From contig JADFNT010000007.1 in assembly GCA_022563215.1 (NCBI GenBank), positions 1-15,674 of the forward strand: a stretch of DNA of 15,674 nucleotides, read 5' to 3'. The position numbers and the translations under genes were made by a program. Source of the DNA: Pseudomonadota bacterium (GTDB taxonomy: Bacteria > Pseudomonadota > Alphaproteobacteria > Rhodospirillales > Casp-alpha2). A model generated the notes under the pieces. That model ran no database searches, was not told the DNA's origin, and was given only the letters and a program-made list of their open reading frames with translations. Each line of letters opens with the position of its first letter. Positions within the stretch are counted from its first letter, which is position 1. Positions 6,017 to 13,289 of the stretch are shown here, piece by piece.

Positions 6017-8692
6017 GTGACCACGACGCCTGCCCAAGCATACCGCCAAGCCCTCGTGCGCTGGACCGATGGAGTGCGCCGGTTGGCCTGGCTGGTGGTT
6101 GCCGCGTCGGTACTTCTCAGCGCCGCCGCCGTTGTCTATCTGGCGGAAAATATCCGCATCAATACCGACACCAGCGACATGTTGTCGGCGGACTTGGCGT
6201 TCCGCCGCCATTCGGCGGAACTGAACAAGGCCTTTCCGCAGTTTTCCGACAACCTGATCGTCGTCATCGATGGCGACAGCCCGGACCTTTCCGATGACGC
6301 CGCCCGGGCGCTGGCCGAGCGGCTTCGCCGGCAACCGAAATTGTTCGGCCGCGTCGACGACCCGGCCGGCAGCGATTTCCTGCGCCGGAACGGGCTGTTG
6401 TATTTGGATCTCGATGACCTTTACGAGCTCAGCGACCGGCTGGCCGAGGCACAGCCCTTCCTCGGCGCCCTGTGGCGGGACCCCAGCCTCGTCGGCCTGT
6501 TTCGCATGCTGGACCTGGCCATCGACGAATTCCTCAAGGACCCCGCCGAGGCCCCCTTTGAATTAATGACGGTGCTGGACGCCCTGGCCGATGTCGCCGA
6601 AGCCCAAAAGGCCGGAAAATTCAGTCAATTGTCCTGGCAGACGTTGATGACCGGCGCCGTCGCCCCGGAAGACGAAGTCTCGGCCAACCGCCGCGTCCTC
6701 GTCCTCCAGCCGGCCCTTGATTTCAAGTCCCTAAGCCCGGCGGCGAAGGCCATGAAGGGCGTGCGTGCCGCTGTTCGGGACCTGGGTCTGACCCGGGAAA
6801 ACGGCGTCCGGGTGCGCCTGACGGGCTCGGCCGCGCTCGCCCATGAGGAACTGCAAAGCGTCGAAAAAGGCATGGGCGTGGCCGGGGCGGTGTCGCTGTT
6901 TCTGGTCGTGGTTCTGTTGCTGATCGGGTTCCGGTCGCTGAGGCTGGCGGCGGCGGCGCTGGCGACGTTGCTGATGGGCCTGATTTGGACGGCGGCCTTC
7001 GCGATTTTGGCCCTCGGCGCGTTGAACCTGATCTCGGTCGCGTTCGCGGTTCTGTTTATCGGCCTCAGCGTCGATTTCGGCATTCATTACGGGCTTCGTT
7101 ACAAGGAAGGGATGGACCGGGATGGCGATCACGCCCGGGCGCTGTCCGAAGCCGCCGAACAGGTCGGCGGGGCGTTGACCTTGTGCGCGCTGAGCGCCGC
7201 CATCGCCTTTTATTCGTTCCTGCCGACCGATTATCTGGGCCTCGCCGAACTGGGATTGATCGCCGGTACCGGCATGTTCATCGCCTTTTTCGCCAATATC
7301 ACCGTTTTGCCGGCGCTGTTGACGGTGATGCCCCGCGGCCGCGGCTTCCGCAAGGGAGGCGCCGGAGGAGGGGGGATGATTCCGGTGAAGCCGGTTTTCC
7401 AGTCCTTCATCCGGTTCAACAGCCGAGCCGTTTGCTTCTCGGCCCTGGCGGTGGGGGTTGCGGCGGCGTTCGTGGTGCCGAAGGTGATGTTCGATTTCGA
7501 CCCCTTGAACCTGAAGGACCCGAAAACCGAATCCGTGGCGACGATTTTCGATTTGATGGAAAACAACCGCACCAGCCCCTATTCGATCACCGTCCTGACA
7601 CGGAACCTGGATGCCGCCCAAGCCCTGGCCGGGAAAATGAACGCGCTTTCCGAAGTCGACGGCACCGCCACCCTGGCCGATTACGTTCCCGCCGATCAGC
7701 CGGAGAAACTCGACCTCATCGCCACCATGGGGCTGTTCCTGATGCCGTCCTTCGCCTCGGCGGGAACCGACGCGCCTCCGTCCATGGAGGACCGCCGGGC
7801 GGCGCTGGGCCAAATCCGGGGCAGGCTCGGAAAATTATCCGCCCTTCAAGGGGCGGCTGGCGAAGCGAAAGCGGCCGGGCGCCTTTCCCGGGCCCTGGCG
7901 GCCCTGTTCGGGGACGGTCCGGCCAATGAAGCCGGGCTGAAGGAACTGGAAACGCGGCTGTTGGCGGCGCTGCCGGGGCGGCTCGACGCCCTTAACCTTT
8001 CCCTGACTGCGGAACCGGTGGATTTGAATAATCTGCCGCCCGATATGGCCGCCAACCAAGTCGCCGCCGACGGCCGGGCCCGGCTCGAGGTGTATCCCAA
8101 AGAGGATCTCCGGGACCGCGAGGCGCTGAGAAGGTTCGTTCAATCGGTCAGAGGCGTGGCCGACAATGCGATCGGGTCGTCGGTGGTCATCCTCGAGGCC
8201 GGCAACGCGGTCGTCGCCGCTTTCTGGCAGGCGGGGATCATCTCGGTGACGTTGATTTCATTGCTGTTGATGGCGGTCCTGAAACGGTGGCTCGACATGG
8301 TCCTGGTGTTCGCGCCCCTGACGCTGGCGGCGCTGCTGACCGTCGCCGCCTCGGTGATTTTCGATATTCCCTTTAATTTCGCCAACATCATCGTCCTGCC
8401 CTTGTTGTTCGGGCTCGGCGTCGCCAGCGGAATTCATCTGGTGTTGAGGCAACGCGAGGAAAAATCCGTCAGCGGCGTTCTCGAAACGTCGACGCCCCGG
8501 GCCGTGGTCTTCAGCGCTTTGACCACCATCGGTTCGTTCGGCAGTATTGCGTTGTCGTCGCACCCGGGGACGGCGAGCATGGGGCTGCTGTTGACGATTT
8601 CAATTGCTTTGACCCTCGGGTGCACGCTCGTGGTTTTGCCGGCGCTGATGGTCGCCGCCGGCAACCGGATGGCCGTTGACCAACGGGAATGA
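6017..8692 (+). CDS. hpnN: HpnN-like RND/MMPL family lipid transporter
   Basis: GTG 6017 follows AAGGAGG by ten bases; the product has 891 residues, usual for HpnN. The layout is twofold: one membrane helix (about 18-40), a large periplasmic part (about 40-285) with INTDTSDMLSADL and NGLLYLDLDDL, a bundle of helices (about 288-440) including SVDFGIHYGLRYKEG, a short Gly-rich link, and the second half with its periplasmic part (about 485-730) and final helix bundle (about 735-885). Family knowledge: HpnN of alphaproteobacteria moves hopanoids from the inner to the outer membrane. Here no hopanoid synthesis gene is seen; a CDP-alcohol phosphatidyltransferase starts three bases after its stop. 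A different lipid cargo, perhaps a phosphonolipid, is therefore possible (inference). General MMPL exporters are the alternative, but the N-terminal periplasmic words favour HpnN. Confidence 0.82.
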   Translation: MTTTPAQAYRQALVRWTDGVRRLAWLVVAASVLLSAAAVVYLAENIRINTDTSDMLSADLAFRRHSAELNKAFPQFSDNLIVVIDGDSPDLSDDAARALAERLRRQPKLFGRVDDPAGSDFLRRNGLLYLDLDDLYELSDRLAEAQPFLGALWRDPSLVGLFRMLDLAIDEFLKDPAEAPFELMTVLDALADVAEAQKAGKFSQLSWQTLMTGAVAPEDEVSANRRVLVLQPALDFKSLSPAAKAMKGVRAAVRDLGLTRENGVRVRLTGSAALAHEELQSVEKGMGVAGAVSLFLVVVLLLIGFRSLRLAAAALATLLMGLIWTAAFAILALGALNLISVAFAVLFIGLSVDFGIHYGLRYKEGMDRDGDHARALSEAAEQVGGALTLCALSAAIAFYSFLPTDYLGLAELGLIAGTGMFIAFFANITVLPALLTVMPRGRGFRKGGAGGGGMIPVKPVFQSFIRFNSRAVCFSALAVGVAAAFVVPKVMFDFDPLNLKDPKTESVATIFDLMENNRTSPYSITVLTRNLDAAQALAGKMNALSEVDGTATLADYVPADQPEKLDLIATMGLFLMPSFASAGTDAPPSMEDRRAALGQIRGRLGKLSALQGAAGEAKAAGRLSRALAALFGDGPANEAGLKELETRLLAALPGRLDALNLSLTAEPVDLNNLPPDMAANQVAADGRARLEVYPKEDLRDREALRRFVQSVRGVADNAIGSSVVILEAGNAVVAAFWQAGIISVTLISLLLMAVLKRWLDMVLVFAPLTLAALLTVAASVIFDIPFNFANIIVLPLLFGLGVASGIHLVLRQREEKSVSGVLETSTPRAVVFSALTTIGSFGSIALSSHPGTASMGLLLTISIALTLGCTLVVLPALMVAAGNRMAVDQRE

Positions 8693-8695
8693 TGC

Positions 8696-9361
8696 ATGAC
8701 GGTTGGAGAAAAGACCCCGGTGTTTCCCCTGATCCGGCATCTGTCCATGCTGGCAACCCCGGCCTTGGCCCGCATGCCGGTGACCGCCAATCAGATCACG
8801 GCGGCGTCCCTGGCAACCGGCCTGGCGGCGGGCTGGTGCCTGTTGCAAGGGGGCAGAGGCTGGGCAGTGGCGGCGGGGGTTCTATTTGTCGTGACTTACG
8901 TTTTGGACAACTGCGACGGCGAGATCGCGCGCCTCAAGGACCAATGTTCGACCTTCGGCATGTGGTTCGACACCTTCGTCGATTGGATCGTCCACACCGC
9001 CTTTTTCATTGCCCTTGGGATCGGCACGGCGAAGGGTTTCGGCCAGGACGCGTGGCTGTGGCTGGGATGGATCGCGGCCGCCGGCGGCACCTTCAATTTC
9101 GCCCTCGGCATCATTCTGGATGCCCGCGACAAGGCGGCCCCGGAAGACGAGGATAAAGTGAAAACCCACCGCCAGCCCGAAGGCCTGAGCGATTGGGCGG
9201 TGTATGTTTTCCGCGAGCTTACGCGGGCGGATTTTTGCTTTATCATTCTGGGGCTGGCGCTTTTCGACCTGACTTGGCTGTTGCTGCCGGCGGGCGCTAT
9301 CGGTTCGCAGGTCTATTGGATCACCCAATTCGTCCGCGGGGCCCGGGATTTCCATGTTTAG
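8696..9361 (+). CDS. CDP-alcohol phosphatidyltransferase, paralog 3
   Basis: ATG 8696 lies three bases after the HpnN-like stop, so translation is probably coupled. The 221-residue membrane protein has PVTANQIT (29-36) and the full signature: Asp71, Asp74, Gly75, Ala78, Arg79, Gly88, Asp92, Asp96. It differs from paralogs 1 and 2 by a charged insert at about 145-165 (DARDKAAPEDEDKVKTHRQPEG) and by a C-terminal word ELTRADFCFI before the last helices. Family role: transfer of a phospho-alcohol or phospho-headgroup from a CMP ester to an acceptor in the inner membrane. Placed between a lipid exporter and a flippase-like protein, it may make or modify the lipid these two handle. Substrate cannot be read from sequence. 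Confidence 0.85.
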   Translation: MTVGEKTPVFPLIRHLSMLATPALARMPVTANQITAASLATGLAAGWCLLQGGRGWAVAAGVLFVVTYVLDNCDGEIARLKDQCSTFGMWFDTFVDWIVHTAFFIALGIGTAKGFGQDAWLWLGWIAAAGGTFNFALGIILDARDKAAPEDEDKVKTHRQPEGLSDWAVYVFRELTRADFCFIILGLALFDLTWLLLPAGAIGSQVYWITQFVRGARDFHV

Positions 9362-9397
9362 GAGGGCCGGGCGTTTTTGCCGGTAGGGACCCGGGGC

Positions 9398-10402
9398 ATG
9401 CGGTACTTGAAAGCCTTTTACCTGCTCATCGGCGTGGCGTTGCTGGCGGCCGTCATCGCCGAAATCGACGTCGCCGAAGTCGGCGTCCAGATCGGCCGGA
9501 TCGGTTATGGGTTTTTGGTCATCCTGGGCATTTATTTCGTCGCCTTCGGCATCGATTCCGTGACCTGGCAGATGACCATCCGCAGCGTTCCCCTGAACGG
9601 GCTTTGGGCATACCGGGCCTGGGTGTTGCGCATGGTCGGCGAAGCGTTCAACAACGTCATCCCGGCCGCCAGCATGGGCGGCGAGCCGGTCAAGGCGATG
9701 CTGTTGAAAAAGCACTACGGGATCGGCTACCGCGAAGGGACGGCCTCGCTTATCCTGGCTAGGACCATCAACCTGATCGCCCTGGTGATCTTTCTAGTCG
9801 GCGGTTTCGCCTTGATGATCGGCGGTGGGTCTCTGCCGGGGGCCTATGAAATCGTCGCCGGCGTCGGCTTGTTGGTATTGGGATTGGCGGTGGCCCTTTT
9901 CTTCGTCGTCCAGCGTTTTGGGGTGACGTCGCTGACCGGGGCCTGGATCGGCCGCTGGCGGTTCGGCGCGCGAGTTAAGGACGTTCTTCACCATATCCGC
10001 GACATGGACGACCGGCTGGTTCATTTTTACACCGGCACCCGGGGCCGGTTCGCCGGCGCCCTGTTGCTGGCCTTCGTCAACTGGCTGCTGGGCGCGGTCG
10101 AAATCTATTACACGCTCTTGTTTCTGGATCATCCTATATCCTGGGCCGATGCCTGGATCATCGAGGCGGTGGCGCAACTGGTGCGGACCGGAACGTTTTT
10201 CATCCCCGCTTCCATCGGCGCCCAGGAAGGGGCCTTTCTGCTTGTCTGTGGAGCGATTACAGGGTCGCCGACCCTGGGCGTTTCGGTATCGGTGGTCCGC
10301 CGGTTGCGCGAAGTGATCTGGATCGTCTGGGGTTTTGCGCTGGGGTCGATTCTTTCCATGAAACCGGAACTGGTTCCGGAAGGGGACGGCGACGGCGGTT
10401 AG
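9398..10402 (+). CDS. HpnL-like / lysylphosphatidylglycerol synthase TM-domain (flippase-like) membrane protein
   Basis: ATG 9398 gives 334 residues, with AGGGA about nine bases upstream; an in-frame TTG at 9377, behind a better AGGAGG at 9360-9365 but with longer spacing, would add seven residues. About eight hydrophobic segments are seen. Words typical of the flippase-like UPF0104/LPG-synthase-TM family are present: FNNVIPAASMGGEPVKA (about 85-101), REGTASLILARTINL, and near the end FFIPASIGAQEGAFLLV. HpnL of hopanoid gene groups belongs to this family. The soluble aminoacyl-transfer domain of true lysyl-phosphatidylglycerol synthases is absent, so it is more likely to move lipids or lipid-linked sugars between leaflets than to modify them. 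It follows paralog 3 closely and ends 24 bases from the convergent HpnM-like gene. Function is inferred from family and neighbours. Confidence 0.8.
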   Translation: MRYLKAFYLLIGVALLAAVIAEIDVAEVGVQIGRIGYGFLVILGIYFVAFGIDSVTWQMTIRSVPLNGLWAYRAWVLRMVGEAFNNVIPAASMGGEPVKAMLLKKHYGIGYREGTASLILARTINLIALVIFLVGGFALMIGGGSLPGAYEIVAGVGLLVLGLAVALFFVVQRFGVTSLTGAWIGRWRFGARVKDVLHHIRDMDDRLVHFYTGTRGRFAGALLLAFVNWLLGAVEIYYTLLFLDHPISWADAWIIEAVAQLVRTGTFFIPASIGAQEGAFLLVCGAITGSPTLGVSVSVVRRLREVIWIVWGFALGSILSMKPELVPEGDGDGG

Positions 10403-10426
10403 GTTTGGGATCGAAGCTGAAGTCTT

Positions 10427-11056
10427 TTAAGGGTTCAGCAGTTGATCGGCCTTGCGGTTCAAGGTCTCGATAAGGCCTTCGATCCCCCCGATTTTCAGCA
10501 CCCGGCGGTATTCCGACCGGCGCACCGCCAGTTCGCTGATGCCGACATCCAGCAGCACGTCGATGATCCGCCATTCCCCTTTGATTTTACGGGTGACGTA
10601 GGTGAGATTCACCGGATCGGACCCGGGATCGATGATCCGGGTCTTGACCAGGATGGTTTTCTGAGGCCCTGGTTTTTCGCCCTCGGTTTCGAAGGATTGG
10701 TCCGAATAGCCGTCGAACCGCGAGGCATAGGTGCTAATGGAAAGGCGGGTAAAGGCGTCGACCAGCCTGTCGATCTGGGCCGGGCCGGACTTCCTCCAAT
10801 AGGAGCCGGCGGCGACCTGGGTCATCAACCGAAAATGAAAATTTTGCTTGAGCGGCGAAGCCAGCTTTTCAAACCGGCCCTTGACGCCAAGAGTCTTGGC
10901 TTCCTTCATGACGCCGAGCAGACTTTCGTGAAAGGCGGTGACAATATCGCTGGGACTGGACTGCGCCCAGCCGGCGGAAGGGGCTATCACGACCATGGCC
11001 GTCAGAAGCGGCACTAACCCGAATGTGAAAAAGCAGCGTTGCATGGTCTTTTTCAT
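10427..11056 (-). CDS. HpnM/MlaC-type periplasmic lipid-binding protein, copy 1
   Basis: The 209-residue product begins with a Sec signal peptide (basic MKKTMQR, hydrophobic core, cleavage probably after SAGWA near residue 31). The mature part follows the MlaC/Ttg2D fold by eye: SDIVTAFHESLLGVMKEA at the start, then LTQVAAGSYWRK-like words, STYASRFDGYS, PVNLTYVTRKIKGEWRIIDVLLD and ISELAVRRSEY. FDGYS with EWRIIDVLLDVGISE is typical of HpnM, the hopanoid-cluster member. Such proteins carry phospholipids through the periplasm between inner-membrane and outer-membrane machines. ATG 11056 is used; ATG 11044 in frame is also possible, and neither has a good ribosome site. It lies 50 bases after copy 2 and is probably co-transcribed with it. 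It points tail-to-tail at the HpnL-like gene. Confidence 0.82.
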   Translation of the reverse strand: MKKTMQRCFFTFGLVPLLTAMVVIAPSAGWAQSSPSDIVTAFHESLLGVMKEAKTLGVKGRFEKLASPLKQNFHFRLMTQVAAGSYWRKSGPAQIDRLVDAFTRLSISTYASRFDGYSDQSFETEGEKPGPQKTILVKTRIIDPGSDPVNLTYVTRKIKGEWRIIDVLLDVGISELAVRRSEYRRVLKIGGIEGLIETLNRKADQLLNP

Positions 11057-11106
11057 ATGATTGAAATGTGGCGGCCATGTGGTGGGGTTGGGCGGATGAT
11101 GAAATC

Positions 11107-11724
11107 TTATTGGGAGATCAGCTCGTCGGCCTTGCCGTTCAAAAGCGAAATCAGTCCTGGAATACCCTTGTTTTTCAATATCTGGCTGTATTCCGACTGG
11201 CGCACCTTCAATTCGCTGATTCCATTATCGAGGATGACGTCGATGATCCGCCAACTCTCTTTGAATGGCCTCAGGACATAGGCGATATCGACCGTCGATT
11301 TGTCCGATTTAATGAGCTTCGTCATCACCAGCAAGGTCTTTTGCGGCCCCGGCATTTCCTTCTCCAGTTTGAAGACCTCGCCCGAATAACCATCGAACAG
11401 GGTGGCCAAGGTCGCAATGCTCATGCGCCGGAAAGCCTCGACGAGTTGCGTCCGTTCCGAAGGAGTCGCTTTTTTCCAAAAGCCGCCGGAGACGATCTGG
11501 ATCATCAACGGAATGTGAAAGGATTTATCGACGCTGGGGGCCAGCCGCTCGAAGCGTTGACGAACGGAAAGTTTTTCCGCCTCTTTCATGACCTGGAGAA
11601 GGCTGGCCTGGAACCGGACGACGATGTCGCTTGGCCCCAGTTCGGCGGCCGTGGCCGGACCGGGCAAAACCGCCAAACAAACGAATAAAATTAAAGACTT
11701 TAAGCTTAACGAAGAACGATGCAT
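11107..11724 (-). CDS. HpnM/MlaC-type periplasmic lipid-binding protein, copy 2
   Basis: ATG 11724-11722, preceded by TGAGG seven bases upstream, gives 205 residues; an upstream TTG is less likely because it overlaps that ribosome site. A signal peptide (MHRSSLSLKS, hydrophobic core, cleavage probably after ATA) is followed by a domain clearly paralogous to copy 1: SDIVVRFQASLLQVMKEAEKL, ATLFDGYSGEVF, ESWRIIDVILDNGISELKVR and a matching end with LNGKADELIS versus LNRKADQLLN. The two copies probably arose by tandem duplication but have diverged a good deal, suggesting separate cargo or partners. This is the first gene of the minus-strand pair; its promoter should lie in the AT-rich region toward mlaA. 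The role in lipid carriage is by family. Confidence 0.82.
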   Translation of the reverse strand: MHRSSLSLKSLILFVCLAVLPGPATAAELGPSDIVVRFQASLLQVMKEAEKLSVRQRFERLAPSVDKSFHIPLMIQIVSGGFWKKATPSERTQLVEAFRRMSIATLATLFDGYSGEVFKLEKEMPGPQKTLLVMTKLIKSDKSTVDIAYVLRPFKESWRIIDVILDNGISELKVRQSEYSQILKNKGIPGLISLLNGKADELISQ

Positions 11725-11736
11725 TAATGGCCTCAA

Positions 11737-11989
11737 AAGATGTTTTTTGCATTGTTATGAAAGGTTAAACCAAGGTTATCTCAAGATAATGTTAACCATA
11801 ACAGAATAGGCTTGTTTTAATAATATTGGTACAACATTGCGTTTTGATGGACATGAGTGGTTGCGGGAGTCGAAGAGTTCCCCTAAAAACATACTGATGA
11901 AACTATCCCTGGAGACTCGTTTCCGGCGGATGGTGTTTTCGCGGGTTGATTTTTGGTGCCTTTCCGGGAAGAGTTAAAAAACGGGTTTC
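11737..11989. other. Divergent intergenic region between HpnM-like copy 2 and mlaA
   Basis: The part from about 11737 to 11850 is AT-rich and should carry the promoters for both directions, though no pair of boxes is fully convincing. On the minus strand TTGAGA (11788-11783) with AT-rich matter about 17-19 bases further is a weak option. A perfect palindrome lies at 11776-11789. From 11850 to 11989 the sequence returns to normal base make-up and holds nothing I recognise. Confidence 0.4.
11776..11789. promoter_or_regulatory. Palindrome, candidate operator
   Basis: TTATCT-CA-AGATAA is a perfect 14-base palindrome with two central bases, 52 bases upstream of the HpnM-like copy 2 start. It lies next to GGTTAAACC/GGTTAACC-like words. 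Size and place fit a dimeric regulator binding site shared by the divergent genes. A chance palindrome cannot be excluded. Confidence 0.35.
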
Positions 11990-12862
11990 ATGATCTTGAA
12001 AAAGTTAAAATCTGTCACTTGGCCGGGCGCTCTTTTGATGGCGGTTCTGGCCTTCGGGTTGGCGGCGCCGGGAACCTCCTTTGGCGCCGGCTTGGCGGAA
12101 GGGGACTCCGGCAATGTCAACCTGGCCCAGGCCAGCGGCGAAGAAGCCGTCAACGATCCCCTGGAGTCCATGAACCGGGTGATCTTTGATTTCAACGAGG
12201 TGCTCCAGGATGTGCTCCTGCGCCCCATCGCCAAGTTCTATAATGCAACCGTCAACGTGACGGTCCGTCAGGGAATCTCCAATTTCCTCGACAACCTCTC
12301 GTCACCGGTCATTTTCGCCAACGATCTTCTGCAAGGAGAGTTCGAACGGGCGCTGACGACCTTCGGCCGGGCCTTTATCAACACCACCATCGGCATCGTC
12401 GGCTTGGCCGATGTGGCGTCGGAATTGGGGATAGAGCGCCATGATGAGGATTTCGGCCAGACCCTTGCCGTTTACGGCATGGGTGAGGGTTTCTACCTTG
12501 TCCTGCCGATATTCGGCCCGTCCAGTCCCCGCGACACCATCGGCAAGTTGGTGATTGATTCCTATCTCGATCCCCTGGGGCTGTGGCTGGACAATACGGA
12601 CCGGGATAATATCCAATATACGCTGACCGGCGCCGAGGGCCTGGATGAATACGCTGGCATCGTCGATGAGTTGAACCAGGTGAAAAAGACGTCCGTCGAT
12701 TATTATGCCGCCGTCCGCAGCCTGTACCGGCAGAAGCGAAAAGCCGAAATCAACAACGGTTCCATCCTTGAACTGCCGCCGATCCCTGATTTGAGCTACG
12801 GTATCACGCCCGAGGACTTCGATCAGCCGCTGGCAGGGGTCAATCCGCCGGCCTCCCAATAA
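11990..12862 (+). CDS. mlaA: MlaA (VacJ) outer-membrane lipid asymmetry protein
   Basis: ATG 11990 gives 290 residues. After a signal sequence (about 1-33) the mature part has the MlaA landmarks NDPLESMNRVIFDFNE (55-70), LRPIAKFYN, GISNFLDNLSSPVIFANDLLQG, RAFINTTIGIVGLADVA, HDEDFGQTLAVYGMGEGFYLVLPIFGPSSPRDTIG and SYLDPLGLW. Known role: a ring-shaped protein in the inner leaflet of the outer membrane that takes misplaced phospholipids from the surface and gives them to MlaC. Here two MlaC-like proteins (the HpnM pair) are coded divergently. No Cys is present in or near the signal sequence, so the usual lipoprotein anchor of MlaA is missing; cleavage by signal peptidase I, or retention of the helix, is implied. 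No strong ribosome site is seen. Inner-membrane MlaFEDB genes are not in the window. Confidence 0.92.
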   Translation: MILKKLKSVTWPGALLMAVLAFGLAAPGTSFGAGLAEGDSGNVNLAQASGEEAVNDPLESMNRVIFDFNEVLQDVLLRPIAKFYNATVNVTVRQGISNFLDNLSSPVIFANDLLQGEFERALTTFGRAFINTTIGIVGLADVASELGIERHDEDFGQTLAVYGMGEGFYLVLPIFGPSSPRDTIGKLVIDSYLDPLGLWLDNTDRDNIQYTLTGAEGLDEYAGIVDELNQVKKTSVDYYAAVRSLYRQKRKAEINNGSILELPPIPDLSYGITPEDFDQPLAGVNPPASQ

Positions 12863-12884
12863 TTCCGTTTATTCCGTACCGCCT

Positions 12885-12912
12885 CCCCCGGCGCGTCTTT
12901 TCGCCATCGGGG
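12885..12912 (+). terminator. Imperfect GC-rich hairpin after mlaA
   Basis: CCCC-C-GGCG pairs with CGCC-ATC-GGGG around a loop of about eight bases (CGTCTTTT), starting 22 bases past the mlaA stop. No U-run follows, so it may be an RNA end-protecting hairpin or a poor terminator. Confidence 0.35.
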
Positions 12913-12970
12913 CGGGGTTCAGGCGGAACATCTTAACTTATTGAAATTAAAGTATTTCCACCCCTAATCC

Positions 12971-12998
12971 TTGACTTTTGCCGTTTTTTGGGTATTAT
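12971..12998 (+). promoter_or_regulatory. Strong sigma-70 promoter upstream of the rpoH leader
   Basis: TTGACT at 12971-12976 and TATTAT at 12993-12998 lie 16 bases apart; overlapping TATAAT at 12996-13001 would give 19. This is the best promoter in the window. Transcription would start near 13005, about 295 bases before rpoH. Confidence 0.65.
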
Positions 12999-13093
12999 AA
13001 TTACTGTCGCTGGTGCCCATTGGGGCCAGCAGAAAGTTGGTCTGATCAAATGGTGGACCAATAGGCTTATTGCTTCGAACGGAGGATATGGCC

Positions 13094-13147
13094 ATGTGCG
13101 AGTGGATCGCAGACATCAAAGACGCGTATACCCTTTCATATCCCTGA
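13094..13147 (+). CDS. Possible 17-residue leader peptide upstream of rpoH
   Basis: GGAGG at 13081-13085 stands eight bases before ATG 13094, an ideal ribosome site, and the frame codes MCEWIADIKDAYTLSYP before a TGA. An in-frame ATG at 13088 would add two residues but is too near the ribosome site. The good ribosome site in a structured leader hints that it is translated. There is no run of one amino acid that would suggest amino-acid attenuation. Not a known peptide to me. Confidence 0.35.
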   Translation: MCEWIADIKDAYTLSYP

Positions 13148-13226
13148 TGTGACCTGCGGCATATGCCCTGCCGTCGGCGCTGTGCCGATGGAACGGGGCT
13201 GAGTGTATACAAGGCCACGTAATTGG

Positions 13227-13289
13227 GTGTCCGGGTTGTCCCATAAGAAACCGAAAAAACCGGCACCGAAACGGAAGAAGAAGGAATAG
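13227..13289 (+). CDS. Possible 20-residue Lys/Pro-rich peptide just before rpoH
   Basis: GTG 13227 opens a frame coding MSGLSHKKPKKPAPKRKKKE that ends at TAG 13287-13289; the stop overlaps the AGGGA ribosome site of rpoH (13288-13292). Nearly half of the residues are Lys or Arg. No good ribosome site precedes the GTG. If translated, its ending ribosome would sit on the rpoH start region, which could couple the two. It may equally be chance in an A-rich purine stretch that serves as the rpoH ribosome-binding region. Confidence 0.3.
   Translation: MSGLSHKKPKKPAPKRKKKE

Noticed and set aside
6731..7813. 360-codon minus-strand frame opposite the HpnN-like gene
   Set aside because: Composition of Arg, Gln, Gly, His without domain pattern; shadow of the RND transporter.
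8896..9715. Minus-strand frames opposite paralog 3 and the HpnL-like gene
   Set aside because: No domain words and biased composition; the plus-strand genes have clear motifs and operon spacing.
10442..11688. Two plus-strand frames opposite the HpnM-like genes
   Set aside because: Signal peptides and MlaC-type words lie on the minus strand; the plus frames are mirror shadows, alike only because the two real genes are paralogs.
13000..13200. 6S RNA or another named small RNA
   Set aside because: There is a promoter and hairpins, but not the long rod with a central bubble expected for 6S RNA, nor SRP or tmRNA signature words; left as unnamed leader.
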